Positions 1-5,508 of a stretch of DNA of 37,070 nucleotides are shown here, piece by piece. Both the position numbers and the translations under genes were made by a program. Below the pieces are notes generated by a model that was given only the letters and a program-made list of their open reading frames with translations, did no database searches and was not told the DNA's origin. This DNA comes from a virus, in IMG/VR virus record IMGVR_UViG_3300025168_000253, positions 1 through 37,070 of that record; one strand, written 5' to 3'. The number at the start of each line of letters is the position of its first letter. Position 1 is the first letter of the stretch.

Positions 1-46
1 CTTTAAGCTCAACCTTAGTTACATTGTGAATACTTAGTGAATACAT
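1..46 (-). CDS. Partial CDS, N-terminus of small early protein
   Basis: This is the first 15 codons of a leftward gene that leaves the window. The start ATG is the complement of 44-46, with a GGAG ribosome site just upstream in the gene's direction. The predicted beginning MYSLSIHNVTKVELK is identical to that of the complete 78-residue gene at 33084-33320, so it is the strain-1 copy of that gene. It lies directly downstream of DUF932 in the leftward operon. Function unknown. Confidence 0.75.
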   Translation of the reverse strand, partial: MYSLSIHNVTKVELK

Positions 47-57
47 GCGTGTTCTCC

Positions 58-894
58 TTACGCTAGTTCTAGCCATGACTTGTGCTTCATGGCCTTGATG
101 ATGGCTGCTTCACGGATACGTCTCGCATTCTCTGGCGACTTGGCTTCGTCCGTGTGTGTAGCCCATGATGTTAGACAGTTATACAAAGCCCACTTGGTAT
201 TACCTAACTGCGCTCGTTCATTATCAAAGCCACCCAGTAGATTCTGTAACTGCCTGTCATTAAACTTATCATGACTTGCCTTGTGTTGTACGTTACATAC
301 AGTCTTTTTAAAGAAGGACTCTGCTTGTTCGGTAGTGACAGGTGTACTTCTGTATGCTTCCCATACTCCCTTGCTATTAAGAAACATTTCAAGACCATCA
401 GCTATCTTATGAGCCGAGCTATCTACGCTTACGTTAGTTGTATGTTTGGCCCATGTTTTAGCTACAGTGTCGGCAGTGGTGCAGCCATTTTTACACCACA
501 AACGAAAGCCTTCTGCTGATTGTTGGAAAGCCCAGCTACCATCATAGCTATTGTATGCTTGAACACGGTACTGAATGTAATCATTTACTTCAGCGTCCTC
601 CAACATAATATCGTTGAACAATACCTCAAGCCGCATCTTAGCACCGTTGTCTGCAACGTGTGTCTTAACGCTGTAGTCTGAGCTAATGTCAGCTTGTTTA
701 ATTGAATCCATGATTGAGTTGACCGCATCACTGTGCGTAATTGGTTTGTACTTAGACTTGTGAGTGCCAAGCGATTCACCTGTGTCAGTGCGTATTAGAT
801 TACGCATCTTAGGTATTTCATTACCACGCATATCTAAGCATGGCTCCATGTCTACGCCAAAGTCCCAGTCTGTAGTGTTCATAGTATCTAGCAT
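58..894 (-). CDS. DUF932 (TIGR03299-like) phage/plasmid protein, copy 1
   Basis: A 278-residue protein resembling the DUF932 phage/plasmid-like family, whose biochemical role is not established. Features seen include an N-terminal MLDTMNTTDWDF stretch, a TDTGESLGTHKSKYKPI segment and a C-terminal helical half ending EAAIIKAMKHKSWLELA. I chose the ATG at 892-894 rather than earlier in-frame ATGs because GGAG lies six bases before it; the earlier ATG at 904-906 sits just before that ribosome site. Copy 2 at 33332-34168 differs at about 7 of 278 residues (for example K/L in LWC-NGC). It belongs to the leftward early operon and abundant early expression is plausible, but the function is not known. 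Confidence 0.88.
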   Translation of the reverse strand: MLDTMNTTDWDFGVDMEPCLDMRGNEIPKMRNLIRTDTGESLGTHKSKYKPITHSDAVNSIMDSIKQADISSDYSVKTHVADNGAKMRLEVLFNDIMLEDAEVNDYIQYRVQAYNSYDGSWAFQQSAEGFRLWCKNGCTTADTVAKTWAKHTTNVSVDSSAHKIADGLEMFLNSKGVWEAYRSTPVTTEQAESFFKKTVCNVQHKASHDKFNDRQLQNLLGGFDNERAQLGNTKWALYNCLTSWATHTDEAKSPENARRIREAAIIKAMKHKSWLELA

Positions 895-1140
895 TTGATT
901 CTCCATATTATTTAAAAAAATCACCGCGCCTTTTTATACTGGCTCCGTCCCCATTGGTACTACATGATTGGCGGCTGAGTGCTTAACTCATTTCCAATCA
1001 TGCACCTGCTCTGTTCTTGATACCCATAGTGTCTAACCGACAGGCGTTAGTCACTTCTGTTTTTGGGTCGCATGATTATTCTACATTTGATTCTCCATTT
1101 GATTGAGCGTGAGTGTCTGTGAGACACCCACTTTAGCATG
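895..1140 (-). ncRNA. Structured intercistronic segment with three hairpins
   Basis: There is no convincing gene in this 246-base gap of the leftward operon. It holds a nested hairpin at 963-1002 (outer arms CATGATTGG/CCAATCATG, inner arms TGAGT/ACTCA), a hairpin at 1029-1054 (GTG-t-CTAAC / GTTAG-t-CAC) and a perfect 6-bp hairpin at 1113-1127. Within it the leftward strand carries a copy of the local ribosome-site motif, followed by ATG and at once by a TAG stop (around 1080-1105). The segment is absent from copy 2, where DUF932 is followed directly by the 34-residue gene. It may be a small RNA, RNA-processing sites, or the relic of a lost gene. Confidence 0.4.
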
Positions 1141-1329
1141 TTAAACTGAACGAACTTCTATCTCTAATTCGTTATTGATTAAATCGCGAATCATAGTATT
1201 AACTTCATCACGTTGCTCTGATGTTAAAACTGTATCATCCGTATGCACATTAGAGAGTTGTTCTTTAAGCTCTTCGGCAATCATATTCTTAACCGCTTGA
1301 GTCAGTAGTTTAATTAGATCATCACTCAT
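1141..1329 (-). CDS. Small acidic hypothetical protein (62 aa)
   Basis: A 62-residue helical protein (MSDDLIKLLTQAVKNMIAEE...), acidic, with no Cys and no membrane segment. I take the inner ATG at 1327-1329 because GGAG lies six bases upstream, the same arrangement as at DUF932. The gene is present only in version 1 of the region and its flanks share a 16-base direct repeat (1092-1107 and 1335-1350), so it looks like a cassette inserted or deleted between conserved ribosome-site motifs. It is the third gene of the leftward cluster. I do not recognise a family. Confidence 0.6.
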   Translation of the reverse strand: MSDDLIKLLTQAVKNMIAEELKEQLSNVHTDDTVLTSEQRDEVNTMIRDLINNELEIEVRSV

Positions 1330-1362
1330 TTTAATCTCCATTTGATTGAGTTTGATTTCGTT

Positions 1363-1467
1363 TCAGCCAGCAAAGCCAGCTCCGTATAGCACAGCGATAG
1401 TGCCAACGACAAACACGACGAGCGCGATGCCGCTGATCACTGCGTCCAACAGGTGTCTGTTATTCAT
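1363..1467 (-). CDS. 34-residue single-span membrane peptide, copy 1
   Basis: A tiny protein with a polar N-terminus (MNNRHLLDA) followed by one hydrophobic helix (ISGIALVVFVVGTIAVLYG), expected to sit in the inner membrane. The ATG at 1465-1467 is preceded by GGAGGA at good spacing. Copy 2 at 34196-34300 encodes the same peptide with only N2 changed to D, although neighbouring genes were replaced. That supports it being a real gene despite its size. Its role is unknown; small early membrane peptides can act in superinfection exclusion or host takeover, but nothing here proves this. Confidence 0.7.
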   Translation of the reverse strand: MNNRHLLDAVISGIALVVFVVGTIAVLYGAGFAG

Positions 1468-1558
1468 GTGGTGTCCTCCGACTCGGTGGTAGTTTATCTT
1501 CTCATCTGGCCCGAGTGCAGCGAGGTTAACAGCCAGATACATTTTCCTCACCGAACAT

Positions 1559-1589
1559 AAAAAAAGAGGACAGCCATAGCCATCCTCTT
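1559..1589 (-). terminator. Rho-independent terminator, leftward
   Basis: Read leftward, the arms AAGAGGA (1583-1589) and TCCTCTT (1564-1570) enclose a 12-base loop and are followed by a run of seven T. It lies directly after the stop of the 169-residue gene at 1608-2117 and before the 34-residue membrane peptide. It should stop or attenuate transcription of the first leftward gene. Confidence 0.8.
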
Positions 1590-1607
1590 CCTTTATTTAC
1601 AGTTCGT

Positions 1608-2117
1608 TCATTGAACGGTATCCACACCGTCAGTATTTTGTATATAACTTGTGTCAGTAGAGTCGTGACCCAAGGCTTCAAGTTCTGCGGCAATATCGCT
1701 TGGAACCTCACCGTTCCAATCAATTGCAACGTTACTTACTGACCTCATATTGTAAGGTGTATACACATCACCAGTGTCTTCTTCATACTGCAGCTGCAAT
1801 CCATTCCATAGGTGTGTCAGTAAGTCTTGCTTGTCAGATGCAGCACGCTGTCCTGCCATTGCACCCTTGAGAAACATCGTTGAAATCTCATCGCCATTAT
1901 AACGCTTGCGAGCTGTTACAACTCTCTGTTTTTGCTTGTCTAGGTAAGCTTCTGTGCCGCTTTGACCGTTCATCAAGTATGACAGCTTATCTAAGATACC
2001 TTCTATTATAATCTTGCGCTGGTATGTCATAACATCCTGCACAACCCAGTCGTTATTCTTAGTAATCTCTGCATTCATTGTCAGTGATTCAATTATTCTC
2101 TGTGCTGCATTATCCAT
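1608..2117 (-). CDS. Hypothetical early protein (169 aa)
   Basis: This is the first gene of the leftward cluster in version 1. It encodes a soluble, mostly helical protein with an acidic C-terminal third (DIAAELEALGHDSTDTSY) and no recognised domain. The start ATG at 2115-2117 has a weak GGAA ribosome site. It is followed by its own terminator. In version 2 the same place is taken by an apparently unrelated 136-residue gene (34360-34770), so this is a site of gene exchange. First-in-operon phage genes facing away from the packaging genes often act against host functions; that is inference only. Confidence 0.72.
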   Translation of the reverse strand: MDNAAQRIIESLTMNAEITKNNDWVVQDVMTYQRKIIIEGILDKLSYLMNGQSGTEAYLDKQKQRVVTARKRYNGDEISTMFLKGAMAGQRAASDKQDLLTHLWNGLQLQYEEDTGDVYTPYNMRSVSNVAIDWNGEVPSDIAAELEALGHDSTDTSYIQNTDGVDTVQ

Positions 2118-2174
2118 TGTACTTGTTCCATTCTATTAAGTTACATTTCACTCACACATTATCGTATGAATGTT

Positions 2175-2980
2175 CAAATACACAGCCGACGAGCGCGATC
2201 GTGCCGAAGGGGATCGTCAAGGGCGTTTAACGAAGTGACCGTGAGGGCAGCCACGCGCAAACGCACGGACCTGCACAAGCATAAAAAGAATGAAGCGACC
2301 AGAGGGAGCACAATATAAAACAATGCGCGGAAGGGAGTACGATGAGCATGGCAACCGAGGGGTAAATGCCCGACCCCTGACCAAAGGGAATGGGGTTGAC
2401 GACACATCGCGATCTTTGGCCATCTGGAAGATAAAATCCGTACGGCATATTGTGTGTGTGTGAAACTCAACAGAGAGCAGGAACCTGCAAGCCTTCCGAG
2501 CCTGCGAGGAATAGCGCAAGCAGACACCTGCTCGTGTTACTCGGTAGACTAAGCGTGAGCGAGCAAAGCCGTGAACACATTTTACCGAAGCGAGAGCGTA
2601 GGTACATATGCAAATGCCCGAACGATGACCGGAGGGAACGCAATTCGTTAGCTAAATAGACTGGAAGCCATCAAGCAGTGAGGGCATCCAAGCGACCTGA
2701 GCTTGCGAGGAGGAGCGCGGCCTAACTCTGGTGGTGCAGATCTTCAAACGACAAGACAGCTTTTCAAGGCACGAAGGAAAGTGTCTAGAGTGCAGGAGAT
2801 CGCCGCCACCAATTAGGTATAAATAGGCCAGCAAAGAAGACAGCAATAGCCGAGCTTGCGAGGGAATGATACTCACCCGAAGGGCCAAGACCTTAGGCTT
2901 GGTTCATGAGTAGCACGGCCATTGCCCGCAACTCTACTTTAGGGAGACTAAACCGTAAATGCGTCAAGCCCTAAAACCAT
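2175..2980 (+). ncRNA. Candidate large structured RNA, version 1
   Basis: An approximately 800-base non-coding stretch with many nested complementary arms. Examples: 2475-2481 with 2527-2533 (GAGCAGG/CCTGCTC), enclosing 2485-2488/2520-2523 and 2494-2497/2508-2511; 2729-2742 with 2798-2811 (12 of 14 positions pair); 2870-2875 with 2907-2912, enclosing 2885-2889/2898-2902; 2938-2944 with 2969-2975 (TTTAGGG/CCCTAAA). A GAGA tetraloop stem lies at about 2584-2605. GNRA-type loops appear when read rightward, so I assign the plus strand. A possible H-type pseudoknot is at 2350-2378. Exact ends are unknown. It is not recognised as a named class; size and phage setting recall GOLLD or ROOL RNAs. Confidence 0.5.
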
Positions 2981-3093
2981 GTGCATTGGTATGGGTTTAA
3001 GCAACATAGGATAGGGTGGGATTGACTCGCGTACTTCAGAACGGCTAAGGAATGGGGGGAGAGGGTGAGGGGGGCTAATAGCAGGATATAGAT
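2980..3093 (+). promoter_or_regulatory. Conserved block upstream of terS, version 1
   Basis: Bases 2980-3026 and 3053-3093 are almost identical to 35641-35687 and 35713-35753, although most sequence further upstream differs. Between them lies a 26-27 base stretch that differs between versions. The first block ends in TTGAC, a possible -35 element, with only weak -10 candidates after it. The second is a G-rich stretch (3054-3074: G6-AGA-G3-TGA-G6) followed by an AGGAT ribosome site. It may be the late promoter and leader or the packaging (pac/cos) recognition site, which often lies next to terS. Which one cannot be told from sequence. Confidence 0.45.
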
Positions 3094-3465
3094 ATGTTAG
3101 AACAACGTAAACTAACCAAGAAACAGATAAGTCTGGTGGATACCCTCGTAGCAACAGGATGCACATTGCGCGAAGCTGCTACAGAAGCAGGGTATGCCAA
3201 CGGCGAATCAGGAAGAGTAACCGCAAGCAAAACGATACGCTTACCGCATGTGCAGTCTTACATGATGCAACGGGTAAACGAACAGCTTGGAATGAATGCT
3301 ACTGTGGCTGCAGCACGTGTTATGAACTTGGCTACGGGGGCTAGATCAGAGTACGTACAGCTTGAGGCTAGCAAAGACATATTAGATCGCGCTGGCTTCA
3401 AGCCCATAGACCGTAGTCAGGTACAAGTTGCTGGGGACATTAGAGTTAGCATTGACCTGAGTTAG
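3094..3465 (+). CDS. terS: Terminase small subunit (probable), copy 1
   Basis: A 123-residue protein. The N-terminal part (about residues 8-55) reads as a DNA-binding helix-turn-helix with CTLREAATEAGYANGESGR. The C-terminal part carries EASKDILDRAGFKP (91-104), the pattern seen at the end of many phage small terminase subunits. It would recognise phage DNA and hand it to the large subunit encoded at 5501-7024. The ATG follows AGGAT at normal spacing. Copy 2 (35754-36125) differs at two residues only (I12M, T30E). Eight small genes separate it from terL, an unusual distance. Confidence 0.72.
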   Translation: MLEQRKLTKKQISLVDTLVATGCTLREAATEAGYANGESGRVTASKTIRLPHVQSYMMQRVNEQLGMNATVAAARVMNLATGARSEYVQLEASKDILDRAGFKPIDRSQVQVAGDIRVSIDLS

Positions 3466-3592
3466 TGGAGGGGGGGTTAAAAAACCCCTACCTACTGTTA
3501 GCTAGTAGTCCCATACACACACGATACTGACAAAAGGCATCTTTCCTAAAATATTATTTTGGTTTAGGGGTTTGATTGAACAGGAGATAGAC
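3466..3592 (+). promoter_or_regulatory. Conserved leader with sigma70-like promoter, copy 1
   Basis: This intergenic leader differs from copy 2 (36126-36252) at about two bases only. It contains a G-tract/C-tract element (GGGG...CCCC around an A-rich loop, about 3471-3489), a hairpin CTACT/AGTAG at 3492-3508, and a promoter-like pair CTGACA (3527-3532), 17 bases, AATATT (3550-3555). The -10 region overlaps a near-palindrome, CCTAAAATATTATTTTGG, that could be an operator. It precedes the AGGAG site of the gene at 3593. It probably starts transcription of the packaging and head genes. Confidence 0.45.
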
Positions 3593-3925
3593 ATGGCTGA
3601 TGTAACAGGCAAGCTGAAGACTTTAGAGAAGACGCGAGTTAGTCTTTTAACTAAGTTAGAAAACATTGCTGAAACTATGAGGCAGAAGCAACTTGACCGA
3701 GGCGGTGAGAAGCCAGAGGGCAAGGAGCTTAAATCTCACAAGGCCTTAGCTCGTAAGGCGGATCAACATCGCAAGCAAGTTAAGGTTGTTGATAAAAAGA
3801 TTGCCGAGGTTCGTGGCAAGCCATCTCCGTATCGCACTGGCGGTGGTCGTGCTGCTGGGGTTGGTTCTGCGCTTGGTCGCACACCAAAGTCTTTGTTGAA
3901 AAACAAGTTGATGCCCAATACGTGA
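3593..3925 (+). CDS. Basic coiled-coil protein with conserved C-terminal tag, version 1
   Basis: A 110-residue lysine-rich protein. Residues 1-80 are helical and probably coiled (LKTLEKTRVSLLTKLENIAETM), followed by a glycine-rich linker and a C-terminal stretch GGGRAAGVGSALGRTPKS... ending KNKLMPNT. The ATG at 3593 follows AGGAG. In version 2 (36253-36603) the first codons and the C-terminal 28 residues are kept while the body is unrelated, so the tail behaves as a separable module. It lies between terS and other small basic genes. Function unknown; a virion-incorporated or packaging-accessory protein is plausible. Confidence 0.65.
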   Translation: MADVTGKLKTLEKTRVSLLTKLENIAETMRQKQLDRGGEKPEGKELKSHKALARKADQHRKQVKVVDKKIAEVRGKPSPYRTGGGRAAGVGSALGRTPKSLLKNKLMPNT

Positions 3926-3937
3926 CAGGAGATTGAT

Positions 3938-4315
3938 ATGAAGACGGAAACAAAGCGGCCTATGGCTGGTAGGGCTAGAAGTTTATTAAAGAAGGTTAGT
4001 GCTGAGATTGACAGCATACCTAAGTATAAGGGTTCTCTTACTGGTCAACCTGCTGAGACGCCATTGCAGATGGTTAGTCATAGTATTACTGCTGCTCGTC
4101 GCGCCATTCGTTTTCTCAAGGGCCAGCCTTCTGTTTCTTCTTTGGTTTCTAAGCGTAAGAAGCTGGAAGGCATAGTTAAGGACGCGGAAGAGTTTAAGAA
4201 GATGGACTTTAGTTTCTCTGAGGGCAAGGGTCCCAGCGGAGAGATGGGTAAGGCGACTACTACTCTAAGCAAGTCTGCTTATTTAAATAAGAAGCGCAAA
4301 GAGCGCAATCGTTGA
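3938..4315 (+). CDS. Hypothetical basic protein (125 aa), present only in version 1
   Basis: A 125-residue, strongly basic protein with helical segments (AGRARSLLKKVSAEIDSI and LVSKRKKLEGIVKDAEEFKK) and a KKRKERNR C-terminus. The start ATG at 3938 has an AGGAG site. In version 2 this gene is cleanly missing: the stop of the preceding gene is followed at once by the sequence that lies after this one in version 1. No domain is recognised. It could be a nucleic-acid-binding accessory protein, from charge only. Confidence 0.62.
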   Translation: MKTETKRPMAGRARSLLKKVSAEIDSIPKYKGSLTGQPAETPLQMVSHSITAARRAIRFLKGQPSVSSLVSKRKKLEGIVKDAEEFKKMDFSFSEGKGPSGEMGKATTTLSKSAYLNKKRKERNR

Positions 4316-4351
4316 AGGCTGGCGTATTAGCATCGGTATTAAGGATTCATT

Positions 4352-4636
4352 ATGGCAACACCAGCGTGGACACGGAAGGAAGGCAAGAACCCAGCGGGGG
4401 GCTTGAACGCCAAGGGCCGAGCGGGAACGGGCATGAAGGCTCCAGTAAAAAGCGGAGACAACCCAAGAAGGGCCAGCTTCCTAGCGCGAATGGGGAACAT
4501 GAAGGGGCCAGAAAGGGACGAAGACGGAGAGCCGACTCGTCTTCTTCTTAGCTTAAGAGTGTGGGGAGCATCGTCCAAAGCTGACGCAAGAGCGAAGGCT
4601 AGGGCTATTAGCAAAAGGAATAAAGCAAATGCCTAG
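4352..4636 (+). CDS. Small conserved phage protein, DUF6321-like (94 aa), copy 1
   Basis: A 94-residue basic protein beginning MATPAWTRKEGKNPAGGLNAKGR, then NPRRASFLARMGNMKGP and TRLLLSLRVWGASSKADARAKA. This pattern (NPxGGLNxKGR, NPRRxSFxxRMxxMKGP) matches a family common in marine phages that I recall as DUF6321; I cannot verify the label. Copy 2 (36640-36924) keeps the motif and has KGG where this copy has AGG. Role unknown. Its stop overlaps the next start by 8 bases, indicating coupled translation. Confidence 0.75.
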   Translation: MATPAWTRKEGKNPAGGLNAKGRAGTGMKAPVKSGDNPRRASFLARMGNMKGPERDEDGEPTRLLLSLRVWGASSKADARAKARAISKRNKANA

Positions 4637-4766
4637 TGGTAAAGGAACTAAGGTTGGTCGTTCTCCCAAGCAGAAGCCAGCTATGACTAAGAAGCAGAAG
4701 ACATTACCGACTGCTTTAAAGAGAAAGATTATGAAACCTAAATCAAGTGGTTCTGGCGGGTATTGA
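4629..4766 (+). CDS. 45-residue highly basic protein, copy 1
   Basis: A tiny Lys-rich protein (MPSGKGTKVGRSPKQKPAMT...KSSGSGGY) that starts inside the end of the preceding gene and ends one base before the next ATG. It is preserved in copy 2 (36917-37054) with two conservative or modest changes, which supports it being translated. Its charge suggests contact with nucleic acid; no known domain. Confidence 0.6.
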   Translation: MPSGKGTKVGRSPKQKPAMTKKQKTLPTALKRKIMKPKSSGSGGY

Positions 4767-4767
4767 T

Positions 4768-4935
4768 ATGGCTGTTAATGCTGCTGGTAATTACAACAAG
4801 CCCACAATGCGGAAGTCTTTATTCAAGCGCATTAAGGCTGCGAATGTGCAAGGTACTGCTGCTGGCAAGTGGTCGGCGCGTAAGGCTCAGTTATTGGCCA
4901 AGCGTTATAAGGCTGCTGGTGGAGGTTATACATGA
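4768..4935 (+). CDS. 55-residue basic protein (MAVNAAGNYNKP family)
   Basis: A small protein with MAVNAAGNYNKPTMRK at its N-terminus and KWSARKAQLLAKRYKAAGGG at its C-terminus, a pattern I have seen in uncharacterised marine phage proteins. I choose the ATG at 4768, immediately after the stop of the previous gene (TGATATG), rather than an earlier in-frame codon inside that gene. The stop overlaps the next start (ATGA). Function unknown. Confidence 0.68.
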   Translation: MAVNAAGNYNKPTMRKSLFKRIKAANVQGTAAGKWSARKAQLLAKRYKAAGGGYT

Positions 4936-5093
4936 AGAAGAAGACATTATTAAGTAAGGGTCAGGAATCTACTTTAACAAAGCATAGTGTTCATCATAAG
5001 AAAAAGCATATGTCTATGATGAGGGCGCTTATGCGTAGAGGTGTTTCTTTTTCTGCGGCACATAAGAAAGCTCAGAAGGAAGTTGGAACTTGA
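4932..5093 (+). CDS. 53-residue basic, His-rich protein
   Basis: A short gene with ATGA overlap to its left neighbour and TTGA overlap to its right neighbour, so translation is coupled on both sides. The product (MKKKTLLSKGQESTLTKHSVHHKK...) is very basic, with a HSVHHKKKHMSMM histidine cluster and a helical end (RGVSFSAAHKKAQKEVG). No recognised domain; DNA or RNA contact is possible. Confidence 0.6.
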   Translation: MKKKTLLSKGQESTLTKHSVHHKKKHMSMMRALMRRGVSFSAAHKKAQKEVGT

Positions 5094-5326
5094 AGAAGCC
5101 TCAGAAGTCATTGTTGAATTGGGGTAAGCAGAAGTGGCGCACCAAGTCGGGCAAGAAGTCTAGTGACACTGGTGAGCGGTACTTACCTAGCAAGGCTATT
5201 GCTGCTCTTAGTGATTCTGAATATGCAGCTACAACCGCAGCTAAACGAAAGGGCAAGGCTAAGGGTAAGCAATTTGTGGCTCAACCGAAAGCTATTGCTA
5301 AGAAGGTAAGGCAGTATCGTACATGA
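5090..5326 (+). CDS. Small basic protein, DUF5872-like (78 aa)
   Basis: A 78-residue protein with KSLLNWGKQKWRTKSGKKSS, GERYLPSKAIAAL, EYAATTAAKRKGKAKGKQFV and a final IAKKVRQYR. This series of motifs recalls DUF5872-type proteins; the label is from memory. The likely start is the TTG at 5090, whose TTGA overlaps the preceding stop. Highly basic, with no hydrophobic segment. Role unknown. Confidence 0.65.
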   Translation: MKKPQKSLLNWGKQKWRTKSGKKSSDTGERYLPSKAIAALSDSEYAATTAAKRKGKAKGKQFVAQPKAIAKKVRQYRT

Positions 5327-5508
5327 GTTTTATATCTACCCTTTCCCTAGCAGAGCTAGATATACTTAGACAGATAGTTCGCAAGGTTCATCTAACGTAT
5401 GTGCCGTCGGAGTTTGCCACTAACAGGGAATGCGACAAGATGATTGATGGCATGGCCCCTGAGACTGTAGATAGAATGTTGAGGTTCGGTAGACAGTACT
5501 GTGGTTGA
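5323..5508 (+). CDS. Conserved small protein upstream of terL (61 aa)
   Basis: Unlike its basic neighbours, this 61-residue protein is mixed in charge and looks globular: LAELDILRQIVRKVHLTYVPSEFATNRECDKMIDGMAPETVDRML. Similar short proteins lie just before the large terminase in marine phages. The ATG overlaps the previous stop (ATGA), and the stop overlaps the GTG start of terL by 8 bases. A packaging-related role is inferred from position only. Confidence 0.65.
   Translation: MSFISTLSLAELDILRQIVRKVHLTYVPSEFATNRECDKMIDGMAPETVDRMLRFGRQYCG

Larger units (their letters stand above)
2118..3093. other. Gene-free region between divergent operons, version 1
   Basis: These 976 bases separate the leftward early genes from the rightward late genes. 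All reading frames here are short and look like no protein. The segment holds the proposed structured RNA (2175-2980) and the conserved block before the small terminase gene (2980-3093). Bases 2118-2174 should contain the leftward promoter; a GATAAT -10-like element is seen on the leftward strand near 2160 but I see no good -35 for it. Confidence 0.8.

Noticed and set aside
2174-2888. Several open frames of 60-117 codons in the gene-free region (for example 2174-2527 minus, 2450-2659 plus, 2652-2888 minus)
   Set aside because: They overlap each other in several frames, lack ribosome sites and have Cys/Arg/Ser-rich translations without any pattern. They have no counterpart in the other version.
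2175-2980. Naming the structured segment as GOLLD or ROOL RNA
   Set aside because: I cannot recall or test the consensus well enough; size, setting and ornate folding are similar, but no diagnostic motif was matched.
4312-4551. 79-codon frame overlapping the DUF6321-like gene, also present at 36600-36839
   Set aside because: It is the shifted frame of a conserved gene. The protein is low complexity (GHEGSSKKRRQPKKG) and its changes between versions are less conservative than those in the DUF6321-like frame.
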